33,555 nt of DNA. Origin: Bacteroidota bacterium. GTDB lineage: Bacteria; Bacteroidota; Bacteroidia; Bacteroidales; UBA7960. Numbering within the stretch: the first letter of the stretch is position 1; each line of letters opens with the position of its first letter. Below, piece after piece: positions 1-7,419 of the stretch. The position numbers and the translations under genes are program-made. The notes below the pieces were generated by a model. The model saw only the letters and a list, made by a program, of their open reading frames with translations, did no database searches and was not told the DNA's origin. The stretch covers positions 1 through 33,555 of the forward strand of contig RECE01000274.1 in assembly GCA_007694165.1 (NCBI GenBank), written 5' to 3'.

Positions 1-50
1 GCACATCCCTTTTAAGGATGGGGTCCTGGGTTCGAGCCCCAGCCAAGTCA
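1..50 (+). tRNA. tRNA-Lys (UUU), 3' part
   Basis: This is the 3' part of a lysine tRNA cut by the window edge. The anticodon loop CTTTTAA with anticodon TTT lies at 11-13, followed by the variable loop, the T arm (GGTTCGAGCC region) and the 3' acceptor strand CCAAGTC with discriminator A at 50. All 50 visible bases match the complete copy that follows. CCA is not encoded. Confidence 0.95.
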
Positions 51-71
51 CTTTTATTTTAATCAAGGGAC

Positions 72-144
72 GACTTGGTAGCTCAGCTGGTAGAGCACAT
101 CCCTTTTAAGGATGGGGTCCTGGGTTCGAGCCCCAGCCAAGTCA
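72..144 (+). tRNA. tRNA-Lys (UUU)
   Basis: This is a complete 73-base tRNA. The acceptor stem GACTTGG (72-78) pairs with CCAAGTC (137-143) and the discriminator is A144. The anticodon stem is CATCC/GGATG (98-102, 110-114) around a 7-base loop with anticodon TTT at 105-107. CCA is not encoded, so it must be added after transcription. A 21-base spacer separates it from an identical upstream copy, so the two are probably processed from one transcript that ends at the terminator just downstream. Confidence 0.97.
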
Positions 145-148
145 CAAT

Positions 149-187
149 AAAAACAGCTTTGTCGGTAATCAACAAAGCTGTTTTTTT
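149..187. terminator. Bidirectional rho-independent terminator
   Basis: A 12-bp perfect stem (151-162 with 172-183) closes a 9-base loop and is flanked by A and T runs on both sides. On the plus strand it ends the tRNA-Lys transcript. On the minus strand it is the likely terminator of the cluster that ends with the hydrolase at 247. Confidence 0.9.
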
Positions 188-246
188 ATGTGCCTGAATT
201 GATAGAGGTTTCTTTCGGTCCGAAGACTTCCTGTGGGTACTATTTC

Positions 247-1098
247 CTATCTTTTTCTTTTGTTTTCAAAAATCCAGGGTAAGAGGTCTTTTTCTGCAAA
301 TGCCGGGTCCCAGCTGTTATGGTCCACACCCGGATACTCGGTGTATATGATATCCCCACCGGCCTCTTGCAGGGCATTTACCATCATCCTTGATGCTTCT
401 GCAGGAACCACACTGTCATCACTGCCATGAAAAACCCACAGCGGCAATTTACCGGCATATTTATGCACTTTTGAAGTGTCGCCTCCTCCACAAATGGGCA
501 CTGCAGCAGCAAACCAGTCAGGGCGGCGGTGAAGCAAGTCGAAAATTCCAAAGGCCCCCATCGACAATCCCATAACATAAACCCTGTCGTTGTCCACTAT
601 TTCTTTGGATAATATTTCCACCATCAATTCCTTCACGAGTTTCAAAGGCGCAGAAGCAGGATAATCATTTGCCGGAATGGTGTTGTTTCCCATTCTTATG
701 TTTCCTATGACGGAAAGATCCACCCACCACTCATTTTCGGGGCATTGCGGGAAGATAACAATGGCAGGATAGGCTTTTCTGTTGCTATCATCGAGAAACA
801 GCCCTGAGCCATGCACCAGCTGTTTTTCATTATCGTTTCCTCTTTCTCCTGCTCCGTGCAAAAATAGTACTACCGGATACTGAACCCCCTGTTGCAGATC
901 TTCAGGGTACAATATGCGATAGGGCAGCACTGAACCGTCAGCTCCTGTAAACTCTTTTTTAAGGTATTGATCATTTTGGGCATATACCTCAGAGTGCCAT
1001 AGAGCGACAACAACTGCTATAACAATAGCAGCCTGAAAAATGGCTTTGAGCGTGTTTTTTGTTATTGAAAAATAAGGGAATTGTATTTTTTTTTGCAT
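247..1098 (-). CDS. Exported alpha/beta hydrolase (predicted peptidase/esterase)
   Basis: Secreted serine hydrolase of the dienelactone hydrolase / PHB-depolymerase-like group (the kind usually listed as 'predicted peptidase', COG4099). The N-terminus has a positive region, a hydrophobic stretch at about 22-34 and an AYA-type cleavage site near residue 40, so it is probably periplasmic or extracellular. Visible catalytic features are the oxyanion-side motif LHGAGERG (80-87), the nucleophile elbow GLSMG with Ser179, an acid in HGSDD (Asp228 best placed) and His260 in DHNSW. At 283 residues it is a single-domain enzyme with a complete triad. It is the last gene of the minus cluster after the Ald-like gene, with a 52-base gap, and a terminator follows at 149-187. 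The substrate cannot be told from sequence; an ester or short peptide is likely. The family assignment is firm, the specific function is not. Confidence 0.85.
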   Translation of the reverse strand: MQKKIQFPYFSITKNTLKAIFQAAIVIAVVVALWHSEVYAQNDQYLKKEFTGADGSVLPYRILYPEDLQQGVQYPVVLFLHGAGERGNDNEKQLVHGSGLFLDDSNRKAYPAIVIFPQCPENEWWVDLSVIGNIRMGNNTIPANDYPASAPLKLVKELMVEILSKEIVDNDRVYVMGLSMGAFGIFDLLHRRPDWFAAAVPICGGGDTSKVHKYAGKLPLWVFHGSDDSVVPAEASRMMVNALQEAGGDIIYTEYPGVDHNSWDPAFAEKDLLPWIFENKRKR

Positions 1099-1150
1099 AC
1101 TTTGCGCAATTGATGTTTGAGTTTTTTTGAGATATCCCGACTTCTGTGCT

Positions 1151-2350
1151 TTACTGAAATGCTGCCATCAGCAACTCAATATCCTGGTAGGGAAGCTGGA
1201 AGCATTCTCCAATATACTGGTTGGTAAGGGTGCCGTTGAAAAGATATGCCCCTTGTCTCACTCCACTGTCTCTTTTGAGCATATTGACTATACCTCCCTG
1301 TTCACCTATATTGATGAGCACCGGGGCAAAGAAATTGCTGAAAGCATAGGAAGCGGTGTGCGGCACCCTGGAAGCAATATTGGGGACACAGTAGTGGGTA
1401 ACATCATGTTTTTTGAAAATGGGTTCCGAATGGTTGGTAACCCTGGATGTTTCAATGCAACCTCCCTGATCAATGCTTACGTCAATAATTACAGACCCGA
1501 ATTTCATTTGAGAGACCATATCTTCACTCACAACCACCGGTGAATGCCCGTAGGGAGAATGGATGGCTCCAATGACCACATCAGCTGTTCTGAGTGCTTT
1601 GGCCAGTACTTTGGGTTGCATTATACTGGTAAAGATGCGTGTGTTGAGATTGTTCTGAAGCCTTCTTAGTTTATATACTGAATTGTCGAATACTTTTACC
1701 ATCGCACCCAAACCCATGGCTGCTCTTACGGCAAACTCACCCACTGTTCCGGCTCCAAGAATGACTACCTCGGTGGGCGTAATGCCGGAAAAACCACCAA
1801 ACATCCTTCCTTTGCCGTATTTCTTGTCGCACAGGTACTCGGCAGCTATGAGAATGGATGTATTTCCGGCAATTTCGCTCATGCTCCTCACAAGAGGGAA
1901 GGTGTTGGTTTTGTCTTTGATTAGTTCAAAGGCTATGGCATTGACCTTCTTATCCATAAGGGCTTTAAAATAGGGCGCAGACTGCACAGGAAGGGCAACT
2001 GTTGACATTAGTGTCTGTCCGGACTTCAGATATTTAATCTCACCGGGAGTGAGGGGTGAGATTTTGATAATAATATCTGCCTTGTACACTTCTGCAGTTT
2101 CATAAACTATTTCTGCCCCGGCTTCACTGTATTCATTGTCGGAAAAATGGGCATTTACTCCCGCTCCTTTTTCAATCATTACCCTGTGTCCGTTCTGACA
2201 GAGCAAAGCCACTGCTTCTGGTGCCAGCGGAACGCGGTTTTCCTGAAAGGTTATTTCCTTGGGGATGCCTATCAACAGATTGTTTTTTCTCTTCCTTACT
2301 TCGAGAGTTTCTTCCTGGGGCAGTAGTTTTCCAGATGAACTGAAAAACAT
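1151..2350 (-). CDS. Alanine dehydrogenase / PntA-N family NAD-binding protein
   Basis: This protein belongs to the alanine dehydrogenase and transhydrogenase-alpha N-terminal family. An N-terminal catalytic domain (about 27-160, IGIPKE start) precedes a Rossmann domain with GAGTVG at 199-204, an acidic NAD ribose ligand in VFDNS (Asp222) and the family motif VDVSIDQGGC (289-298). I chose the ATG at 2350 (399 residues): it matches my recollection of where relatives start, and AAAGG lies about ten bases upstream; an in-frame ATG at 2374 would add eight residues. Classical Ald has a catalytic His in an HLA-like context after the GQTL strand, but here that stretch reads STVALP, so alanine deamination should not be taken as given. 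It follows tsaE by 42 bases and sits in the porX-tsaE cluster. Confidence 0.82.
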   Translation of the reverse strand: MFFSSSGKLLPQEETLEVRKRKNNLLIGIPKEITFQENRVPLAPEAVALLCQNGHRVMIEKGAGVNAHFSDNEYSEAGAEIVYETAEVYKADIIIKISPLTPGEIKYLKSGQTLMSTVALPVQSAPYFKALMDKKVNAIAFELIKDKTNTFPLVRSMSEIAGNTSILIAAEYLCDKKYGKGRMFGGFSGITPTEVVILGAGTVGEFAVRAAMGLGAMVKVFDNSVYKLRRLQNNLNTRIFTSIMQPKVLAKALRTADVVIGAIHSPYGHSPVVVSEDMVSQMKFGSVIIDVSIDQGGCIETSRVTNHSEPIFKKHDVTHYCVPNIASRVPHTASYAFSNFFAPVLINIGEQGGIVNMLKRDSGVRQGAYLFNGTLTNQYIGECFQLPYQDIELLMAAFQ

Positions 2351-2392
2351 GTATTCTGTACCTTTGGTGTGCATAGCTTTGGGCTGTTTGGG

Positions 2393-2815
2393 TTATGATT
2401 GTTTTTCGTACCTGATATTGCGCAATCCATCCTGCTCTTCAAGATAAATTCTCAGGCAATCTTCAGGCAGCAATGATTCTATTTTCTCAGGCCATTCGAT
2501 AAAACAGTAATTGCCATTGTAAAAATAATCTTCATATCCGATATCATAGGCCTCTTCCAGCTTTTTGAGACGATAAAAGTCAAAATGAAACAGCGTGTTG
2601 CTGTTTTTTGACAAGTATTGGTTTACAATGGAAAAGGTAGGACTTCCAACAATATCGGTTACCTTAAAGTATTCACAGAGAGCTTTGATAAGAGTGGTTT
2701 TTCCTACTCCCATTTTTCCGTAAAAAGCAAGAATGCGCGCCCGGGGATTGTCTCTGACAATCATTTCAGCTATGCTGCCCAGCTGTTCTTGAGTAAAATC
2801 TTTTCTAACTTCCAT
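2393..2815 (-). CDS. tsaE: tRNA threonylcarbamoyladenosine synthesis ATPase TsaE
   Basis: TsaE is the small P-loop ATPase that, with TsaB and TsaD, makes the universal N6-threonylcarbamoyl modification on A37 of ANN-decoding tRNAs. The 140-residue length is typical. Visible motifs are Walker A GKMGVGKTT (33-41), SPTFSIVNQY (58-67, switch-like), HFDFYRL (77-83, Walker-B region) and IEWPEK (106-111). It starts 21 bases after the porX stop and is followed closely by the Ald-like gene on the same strand, so they are probably co-transcribed. No Shine-Dalgarno site is obvious, as is usual in Bacteroidota. Confidence 0.96.
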   Translation of the reverse strand: MEVRKDFTQEQLGSIAEMIVRDNPRARILAFYGKMGVGKTTLIKALCEYFKVTDIVGSPTFSIVNQYLSKNSNTLFHFDFYRLKKLEEAYDIGYEDYFYNGNYCFIEWPEKIESLLPEDCLRIYLEEQDGLRNIRYEKQS

Positions 2816-2836
2816 TATTTTAAAAGTGTAATTGAA

Positions 2837-4387
2837 TTAACGTGCTTTGAGGTAAACAAATGGAATGAGCATTTCTTCCATTGAAACACCACCGTGCTGA
2901 AACGTGTTTTTATAATAATTTACATAATAATTGTAATTGTTGGGGTAGGCAAAAAAGCTGTCTTCGCGCGCGAAAATATAGCTTGAGCTAATATTGGTTC
3001 GGGGTAAAAAGATGTCTTGAGGTTGCCTGACTTCGAACACCTCATTGGCATTATACTGAAGGTTTCGGCCGGTTTTGTAACGCAGGTTGGTATTGGTGTT
3101 CTTGTCTCCGGTTACCTTGGTAGGATGGGAGACTTTTATTGCGCCATGATCGGTTGTGAGAATGATGTTGATTTTTTTCTCCTGTAAAATTCTGATGATA
3201 TCCAGCAGAGGCGAGTGTTCAAACCACGAAAGAGTAAGCGAACGGTAGGCCGCTTCATCGTCAGCAAGCTCCTTAATTACTTCCATGTCTGTGCGGGCAT
3301 GAGAAAGCATATCAACAAAGTTGTAAACCAGTATATTAAGCTTCTTGTCGGTATAGTTGCTCAGGTTTTCAAGGAGTTTCTTGCCGGCGGAGAGGTTGAG
3401 GATTTTATGGTAGTTGAATGGAATCTGCAGACCCTGGCGTTTGAGGTGTTCGGCAAAAAGTTCTGATTCAAACTGATTGCGGGTGCCTTCGTCTCCTTCT
3501 CCTACCCAGAATTGAGGATATCGTTTTTCTATTTCTGAGGGCAGCAAACCTGAAAAAAATGCATTGCGTGCATATTGGGTTGCTGTGGGCAGAATGCTGT
3601 AAATCAAGTCTTCCTGCTCAACCCGGTAGTAGTTCTCTATTACAGGTTGCAGGATTTTCCACTGATCAAATCTGAGGTTGTCAACGATGATCAGGAAGAC
3701 CTTTTCGTCATTTTTCAAAATGGGAAAAACCTTTTCTTTCATGGCCACATGAGAGAGTACCGGTTTTTGAGAATCTTTGCCACTAAGCCAGTCGCGGTAG
3801 TTGCTCATTACAAATTTGCAAAAAACCGTATTGGCTTCTGACTTCTGCATCTTGAAAATCTCGCTCAATCCGTCATCCTGCGATTTGTCAAGTTCCAGTT
3901 CCCAATAGATAATTTTGCGGTAAATTTCATCCCAGGAATCCAGGTCTGGCCTGTCGCTTATATCCATGCTGATTTGCCTGAACTCTTGCTGGTATCCCAT
4001 GGTGGTTTTTTCACTCATGAGCTTTTTGTTGTCCAGGTTCTTTTTCAGAGAAAGCAGAATCTGATGTGGATTTACGGGTTTGATAAGGTAATCGGAGATG
4101 TTGCTGCCAATGGCCTCATTCATGATGGATTCCTCTTCACTTTTGGTAATCATTACCACAGGCAATCGGGGATGTTTCCCCTTGATCTTACTCAGGGTTT
4201 CCAGGCCGGTAAGCCCGGGCATATTCTCATCGAGGAAAACTATGTCGAAATTATTGCTTAATACCAGGTCCAATGCTTCATCACCACTCTGGGCTGTGGA
4301 GACATGATATCCTTTTTGTTCAAGAAATATAATATGTGGTTTCAGTAGTTCTATTTCGTCATCTGCCCATAAAATTCTAACGCTCAT
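2837..4387 (-). CDS. porX: PorX-type response regulator with PglZ domain
   Basis: PorX is a Bacteroidota two-component regulator tied to the type IX secretion system and gliding or virulence secretion. Published work describes its PglZ part as a metal-dependent phosphodiesterase of the alkaline phosphatase fold acting on oligonucleotides. The receiver domain (about 1-120) keeps Asp9/Asp10, phospho-acceptor Asp53 in FLDENMPG, Thr81 and Lys103. The PglZ domain (about 210-516) shows IIVDNLRFDQW with Asp236, PTATQYARNA (267-276), TTDHGAIKV with Asp413/His414 and HGG with His498, all likely metal or nucleophile residues. The ATG at 4387 gives 516 residues and the usual MSxxRILWADDE start; an upstream in-frame ATG at 4471 would add 28 residues without family support. 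The partner kinase PorY is not in this window. Confidence 0.93.
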   Translation of the reverse strand: MSVRILWADDEIELLKPHIIFLEQKGYHVSTAQSGDEALDLVLSNNFDIVFLDENMPGLTGLETLSKIKGKHPRLPVVMITKSEEESIMNEAIGSNISDYLIKPVNPHQILLSLKKNLDNKKLMSEKTTMGYQQEFRQISMDISDRPDLDSWDEIYRKIIYWELELDKSQDDGLSEIFKMQKSEANTVFCKFVMSNYRDWLSGKDSQKPVLSHVAMKEKVFPILKNDEKVFLIIVDNLRFDQWKILQPVIENYYRVEQEDLIYSILPTATQYARNAFFSGLLPSEIEKRYPQFWVGEGDEGTRNQFESELFAEHLKRQGLQIPFNYHKILNLSAGKKLLENLSNYTDKKLNILVYNFVDMLSHARTDMEVIKELADDEAAYRSLTLSWFEHSPLLDIIRILQEKKINIILTTDHGAIKVSHPTKVTGDKNTNTNLRYKTGRNLQYNANEVFEVRQPQDIFLPRTNISSSYIFAREDSFFAYPNNYNYYVNYYKNTFQHGGVSMEEMLIPFVYLKAR

Positions 4388-4615
4388 ATGTGGTAATTTT
4401 TTAGTTTTTAATACTTGCAAAATTGATTGTGAAAGTTGTCCTTCTGTATACTTTCCATTTGGATGGAACAATGATTTTACTTATTGTTAAACCATCACTA
4501 AGTAAACGATGAAATGGATTTTTATTGCTTTCATTTTCCAATTCTGCAATGTATTCAGTTGCTAATGAAGCCTGTCAATCAATCTGGCTGTACTTGTAAA
4601 TTTGTATGCCTGGTG
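4388..4615. other. Intergenic region upstream of porX, no gene seen
   Basis: This AT-rich stretch lies between porX and the candidate broken gene. Near 4420 on the minus strand there is a CAATTTTG octamer, one base off the TAnnTTTG -7 consensus, which may be part of the porX promoter, but no convincing -33 element pairs with it. No ORF with coding character was seen. Confidence 0.5.
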
Positions 4616-4821
4616 TTAGCCGACAACTTTCATTTTCGCTTCTCGTAAATGTCTTCCAGCCTGATTATTATAAGTTTTCAGGGTGTCTTTTTCTTTTCCA
4701 AAATCACATCATATATTGATTGTGTCACTTCGTCCTGATGCTCGGCTTCTGCTTTGCTAACACTAACAAAAGTAAGGATAAAATATGAATTTATTTTAGG
4801 AGACACAGGTGGATATGCCAT
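4616..4821 (-). pseudogene. Candidate frameshifted small gene, function unknown
   Basis: An ATG at 4821 opens a 47-codon frame on the minus strand that ends at a TGA at 4678-4680. It contains a hydrophobic stretch (NSYFILTFVSVS, residues 11-22) followed by AEA and a polar, coding-like segment (SIYDVILEKKK). In the -1 frame the text continues as DTLKTYNNQAGRHLREAKMK and stops with TAA at 4616-4618. The switch falls on the A-rich run GAAAAAG at 4687-4693, so one shift there joins both parts into a 68-residue, export-like protein. The first frame has no stop back to 4951, so the true 5' end may be further upstream. It could be a decayed gene, a real gene with programmed slippage, or chance. No family is recognised. 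Confidence 0.3.
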
Positions 4822-4844
4822 AAAAAATGGTTTTTTTAGGAATG

Positions 4845-4879
4845 TTTTTATCAAGAGACAATAAAAATATGTAGGTTTG
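4845..4879 (+). promoter_or_regulatory. Predicted Bacteroidota-type promoter for the HD gene
   Basis: TAGGTTTG at 4872-4879 matches the TAnnTTTG -7 element. A T-rich TTTTT at about 4845-4849 is at suitable distance (22 bases) for a weak -33 element. The predicted start of transcription is about 40 bases before the ATG at 4927. Confidence 0.45.
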
Positions 4880-4926
4880 TATTCCCAATGTGGATTTGCA
4901 GGAAAAGTGAGTGAAGAAATCAGTGT

Positions 4927-6183
4927 ATGAGTGAACTGAGTCGAAATAAACTAAAAATATTTAATGACCCTGTATATGGGTTTGTCAATATACCTGATGT
5001 GGAGCTGTTTGATGTTCTTGAACATCCTTACTTTCAGCGTCTCAGGCGAATCAAGCAATTAGGGTTGTCTCACCTTGTTTATCCCGGAGCTTTACATACC
5101 CGTTTTCATCATGCGCTGGGGGCCATGTACCTGATGAGTCAGGCCCTGGAAGTATTAAAGGCCAAAGGGCACATAATCACCCGGGAGGAAAGCAAAGCCG
5201 CTCTTTTTGCCATACTTTTGCATGATATCGGGCATGGCCCTTTTTCGCATGCACTTGAGCATACACTGGTAGAAGGCCTTGATCACGAAGAGTTGTCTTT
5301 TTTATTCATGGAAAGGCTCAGGTATATGCAGCCTGAAGGTATTGGCATGGCCATGGAAATCTTCAAAAACAAGTATCCCAAAAAATACCTTCACCAATTG
5401 GTAAGCGGGCAGCTGGATATGGATCGACTGGATTACCTGAACAGGGATAGCTTCTTTACCGGTGTTTCTGAAGGTGTAGTAAGCTACGACCGAATTATTA
5501 AAACGCTCAACGTGGCTGACGACAGGCTGGTGACCGATGAAAAAGGGATTTATTCCCTGGAAAAATTTATCATTGCCCGCAGGTTGATGTATTGGCAGGT
5601 TTATCTCCACAAAACCGTTATTTCTGCCGAAAGACTGCTGATTACTATTTTGCAGAGGGCCCGCGAACTTGCAAGCAACGGACAGGATCTCTTTGCCACC
5701 CCACCTTTCAAGAAATTTCTCTACAATTCGTGGTCTCTTCAGGATTTTCACCTCGATCAGGGGTTGCTCGAAGACTTTGCTTTGCTGGATGATTTTGATG
5801 TTTTTACTTCTATAAAGGTCTGGACAAGTCATCCGGATAAAGTGCTTTCTGATCTTTGCACCCGATTGGTGGCCAGAAAACTGCTCAAGATTGAAATCCA
5901 GAAAGATAAGTTTGACTCTCAGTGGGTAGAGGATATCAGGGAAAAGACCGCTCATTTGCTTAAGATCAGCCAGGAGGAAGTGAAGTACTATGTTTTGTTG
6001 GGCCATACTGAAAACAATGCCTACGATCCCGGGGTAGGAAATATCTGGATAATGCAAAAAAACGGCGAAATCAGTGATATGGCTGAGGTTTCAGATCAGC
6101 TTAATATCCGGGTGCTATCCAATCCCGTAAAGAAATATTACATTTGCTATCCCAAAGAAGTATGGGATTTGTTGTCAAAATAA
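4927..6183 (+). CDS. HD-superfamily phosphohydrolase (COG1078, dNTPase-like)
   Basis: A 418-residue HD-domain metal-dependent phosphohydrolase of the dGTPase/SAMHD1-like group. The first metal-ligand region HTRFHHALG lies at 57-65 (His57, His61/62), the HD pair is His99-Asp100 in LLHDIGHGPFSHALE (97-111), and a downstream Asp lies in QLDMDRLDYLNRD (162-174). The N-terminus IFNDPVYGFVNIP is a hallmark of this subfamily. Members hydrolyse dNTPs or other nucleotides, but the substrate here cannot be read from sequence. The gene lies 77 bases before lpxD on the same strand, and I recall the same pairing in other Bacteroidota, which hints at co-transcription rather than a shared pathway. No signal peptide; cytoplasmic. 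Confidence 0.9.
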   Translation: MSELSRNKLKIFNDPVYGFVNIPDVELFDVLEHPYFQRLRRIKQLGLSHLVYPGALHTRFHHALGAMYLMSQALEVLKAKGHIITREESKAALFAILLHDIGHGPFSHALEHTLVEGLDHEELSFLFMERLRYMQPEGIGMAMEIFKNKYPKKYLHQLVSGQLDMDRLDYLNRDSFFTGVSEGVVSYDRIIKTLNVADDRLVTDEKGIYSLEKFIIARRLMYWQVYLHKTVISAERLLITILQRARELASNGQDLFATPPFKKFLYNSWSLQDFHLDQGLLEDFALLDDFDVFTSIKVWTSHPDKVLSDLCTRLVARKLLKIEIQKDKFDSQWVEDIREKTAHLLKISQEEVKYYVLLGHTENNAYDPGVGNIWIMQKNGEISDMAEVSDQLNIRVLSNPVKKYYICYPKEVWDLLSK

Positions 6184-6260
6184 CTACTTTTAAACAACCA
6201 TTTAGGGTCGTTTTGGCCTTTTAAGATTTAATCAGTTTTTAACCTAAACATAGTCAGTTG

Positions 6261-7301
6261 ATGGAATTCACAGCCAGGCAAATAGCCGATTTTCTGAAAG
6301 GTGAAATAGAAGGTGATCAGGAAGTAACAGTTCATACCATATCAAAAATTGAGGAAGCAACTGCCGGGAGTTTAACTTTTCTGGCCAATCCCGCTTACAC
6401 TCCCTGGATTTACAAAACCGGAGCGAGTATAGTGCTTGTAAATAAAGATTTCAAACCGGAAAGCCCCGTTAATAGTACTTTGATAAAAGTAGATAATGCC
6501 TACAATGCACTGGCTGGTTTGCTTAACCTGTACCAGCAAAGTTTGCCTCAAAAACAGGGGGTTTCTTCTCTGGCTTCGCTGGCAGATAGCTCCATACCCG
6601 GAAAGAATAACTACATTGGCGAATTTGTAGTGGTTGGTGAAAATGTAACCCTGGGTGAAAATGTAAAAATTTATCCCCATTGCTTCATCGGCGACAACGT
6701 GGTTATCAAGGATAACTCTACTTTATATGCCGGAGTAAAGGTGTATGACAATTGTGTAATTGGCCGCGAATGCAGCATCCATTCCGGTGCCGTTATCGGA
6801 GCCGATGGTTTTGGTTTTGCCCCCCAAAGCGATAACAACTATATGAAAATAGCTCAGATTGGAAATGTCATTCTCGAAGATCATGTTGAGATAGGAGCCA
6901 ATACTACCATTGACAGAGCCACCATGGGGTCTACCGTAATCAAAAAAGGGGTAAAGCTTGATAATCTTATTCAGGTTGCCCATAATGTAGTAGTAGGAGA
7001 AAATACTGTTATTGCTGCACAAACCGGGATAGCCGGCTCAAGTAAAGTTGGCAAAAATTGTATGATTGGCGGACAGGTAGGCATTAGCGGGCATCTTTCC
7101 ATTGGTGATGAGGTTAAAATTGCCGCGCAGTCCGGTTTATCTTCCAATGTGAAAAATGGCAAGATAATCATGGGATCTCCAGCTTTTGAACATGACAAAT
7201 ATATAAAAGCATATATCCATTTCAGAAATCTTGAAAAACTGGTTAAACGAATTGATGATCTTGAAAAACAAGTAAATACACTTACTGATAGAAGCTTGTA
7301 G
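6261..7301 (+). CDS. lpxD: UDP-3-O-(3-hydroxyacyl)glucosamine N-acyltransferase LpxD
   Basis: LpxD adds the N-linked 3-hydroxyacyl chain from acyl-ACP to UDP-3-O-acyl-glucosamine, the third step of lipid A synthesis. The 346-residue protein has the uridine-binding N-terminal domain (about 1-100), a left-handed beta-helix of hexapeptide repeats (about 105-305) and a C-terminal helix with coiled-coil character (322-345). The catalytic His is His241 in [18 protein letters not shown] (180-188) and [13 protein letters not shown] (213-225) are LpxD signatures. The ATG at 6261 is taken as start; a TTG immediately before it is in frame but unlikely. lpxC-fabZ follows after 118 bases that carry their own promoter and a hairpin. 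Confidence 0.97.
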   Translation: MEFTARQIADFLKGEIEGDQEVTVHTISKIEEATAGSLTFLANPAYTPWIYKTGASIVLVNKDFKPESPVNSTLIKVDNAYNALAGLLNLYQQSLPQKQGVSSLASLADSSIPGKNNYIGEFVVVGENVTLGENVKIYPHCFIGDNVVIKDNSTLYAGVKVYDNCVIGRECSIHSGAVIGADGFGFAPQSDNNYMKIAQIGNVILEDHVEIGANTTIDRATMGSTVIKKGVKLDNLIQVAHNVVVGENTVIAAQTGIAGSSKVGKNCMIGGQVGISGHLSIGDEVKIAAQSGLSSNVKNGKIIMGSPAFEHDKYIKAYIHFRNLEKLVKRIDDLEKQVNTLTDRSL

Positions 7302-7328
7302 ACCCTAAAATTAAAATTTATATCTTTG
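7296..7328 (+). promoter_or_regulatory. Predicted promoter of lpxC-fabZ
   Basis: The -7 element TATCTTTG lies at 7321-7328 and is followed by the frequent CA. The -33 TTG lies at 7296-7298 (within CTTG), 22 bases upstream. This is a near-perfect Bacteroidota housekeeping promoter. Transcription should begin near 7335, leaving a leader of about 85 bases that contains a strong hairpin. Confidence 0.8.
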
Positions 7329-7340
7329 CACGATTTTTCA

Positions 7341-7375
7341 CCCCGGATTGGATTCCGGGGTCTTGTTATTTTTCA
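7341..7375 (+). terminator. Hairpin with T-rich tail: lpxD terminator or lpxC leader attenuator
   Basis: CCCCGGA (7341-7347) and TCCGGGG (7354-7360) form a 7-bp stem with a 6-base loop, followed by the T-rich TCTTGTTATTTTTC. It can end lpxD transcription. It also lies within the first bases of the predicted lpxC transcript, so it may instead act as an attenuator or a 5' stabilising structure. Confidence 0.65.
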
Positions 7376-7419
7376 GGAATGACAAGTATGATGATTAACA
7401 ATAATAATTCACTAATATT

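Noticed and set aside
1127-1543. 138-codon open frame antisense to the Ald-like gene
   Set aside because: Shadow of the conserved minus-strand protein; no coding features of its own.
4388-4471. Longer PorX reading frame starting at 4471
   Set aside because: The extra 28 residues have no family support; PorX starts right before RILWADDE.
4600-4630. GGCTAACACC-like text suggesting an integron attC site
   Set aside because: The R' and R'' core sites and a folded palindrome are not present, and there is no integrase nearby.
5302-6057. 251-codon open frame antisense to the HD gene
   Set aside because: It is a shadow frame: no recognisable domain, and the plus-strand HD protein has clear motifs throughout.
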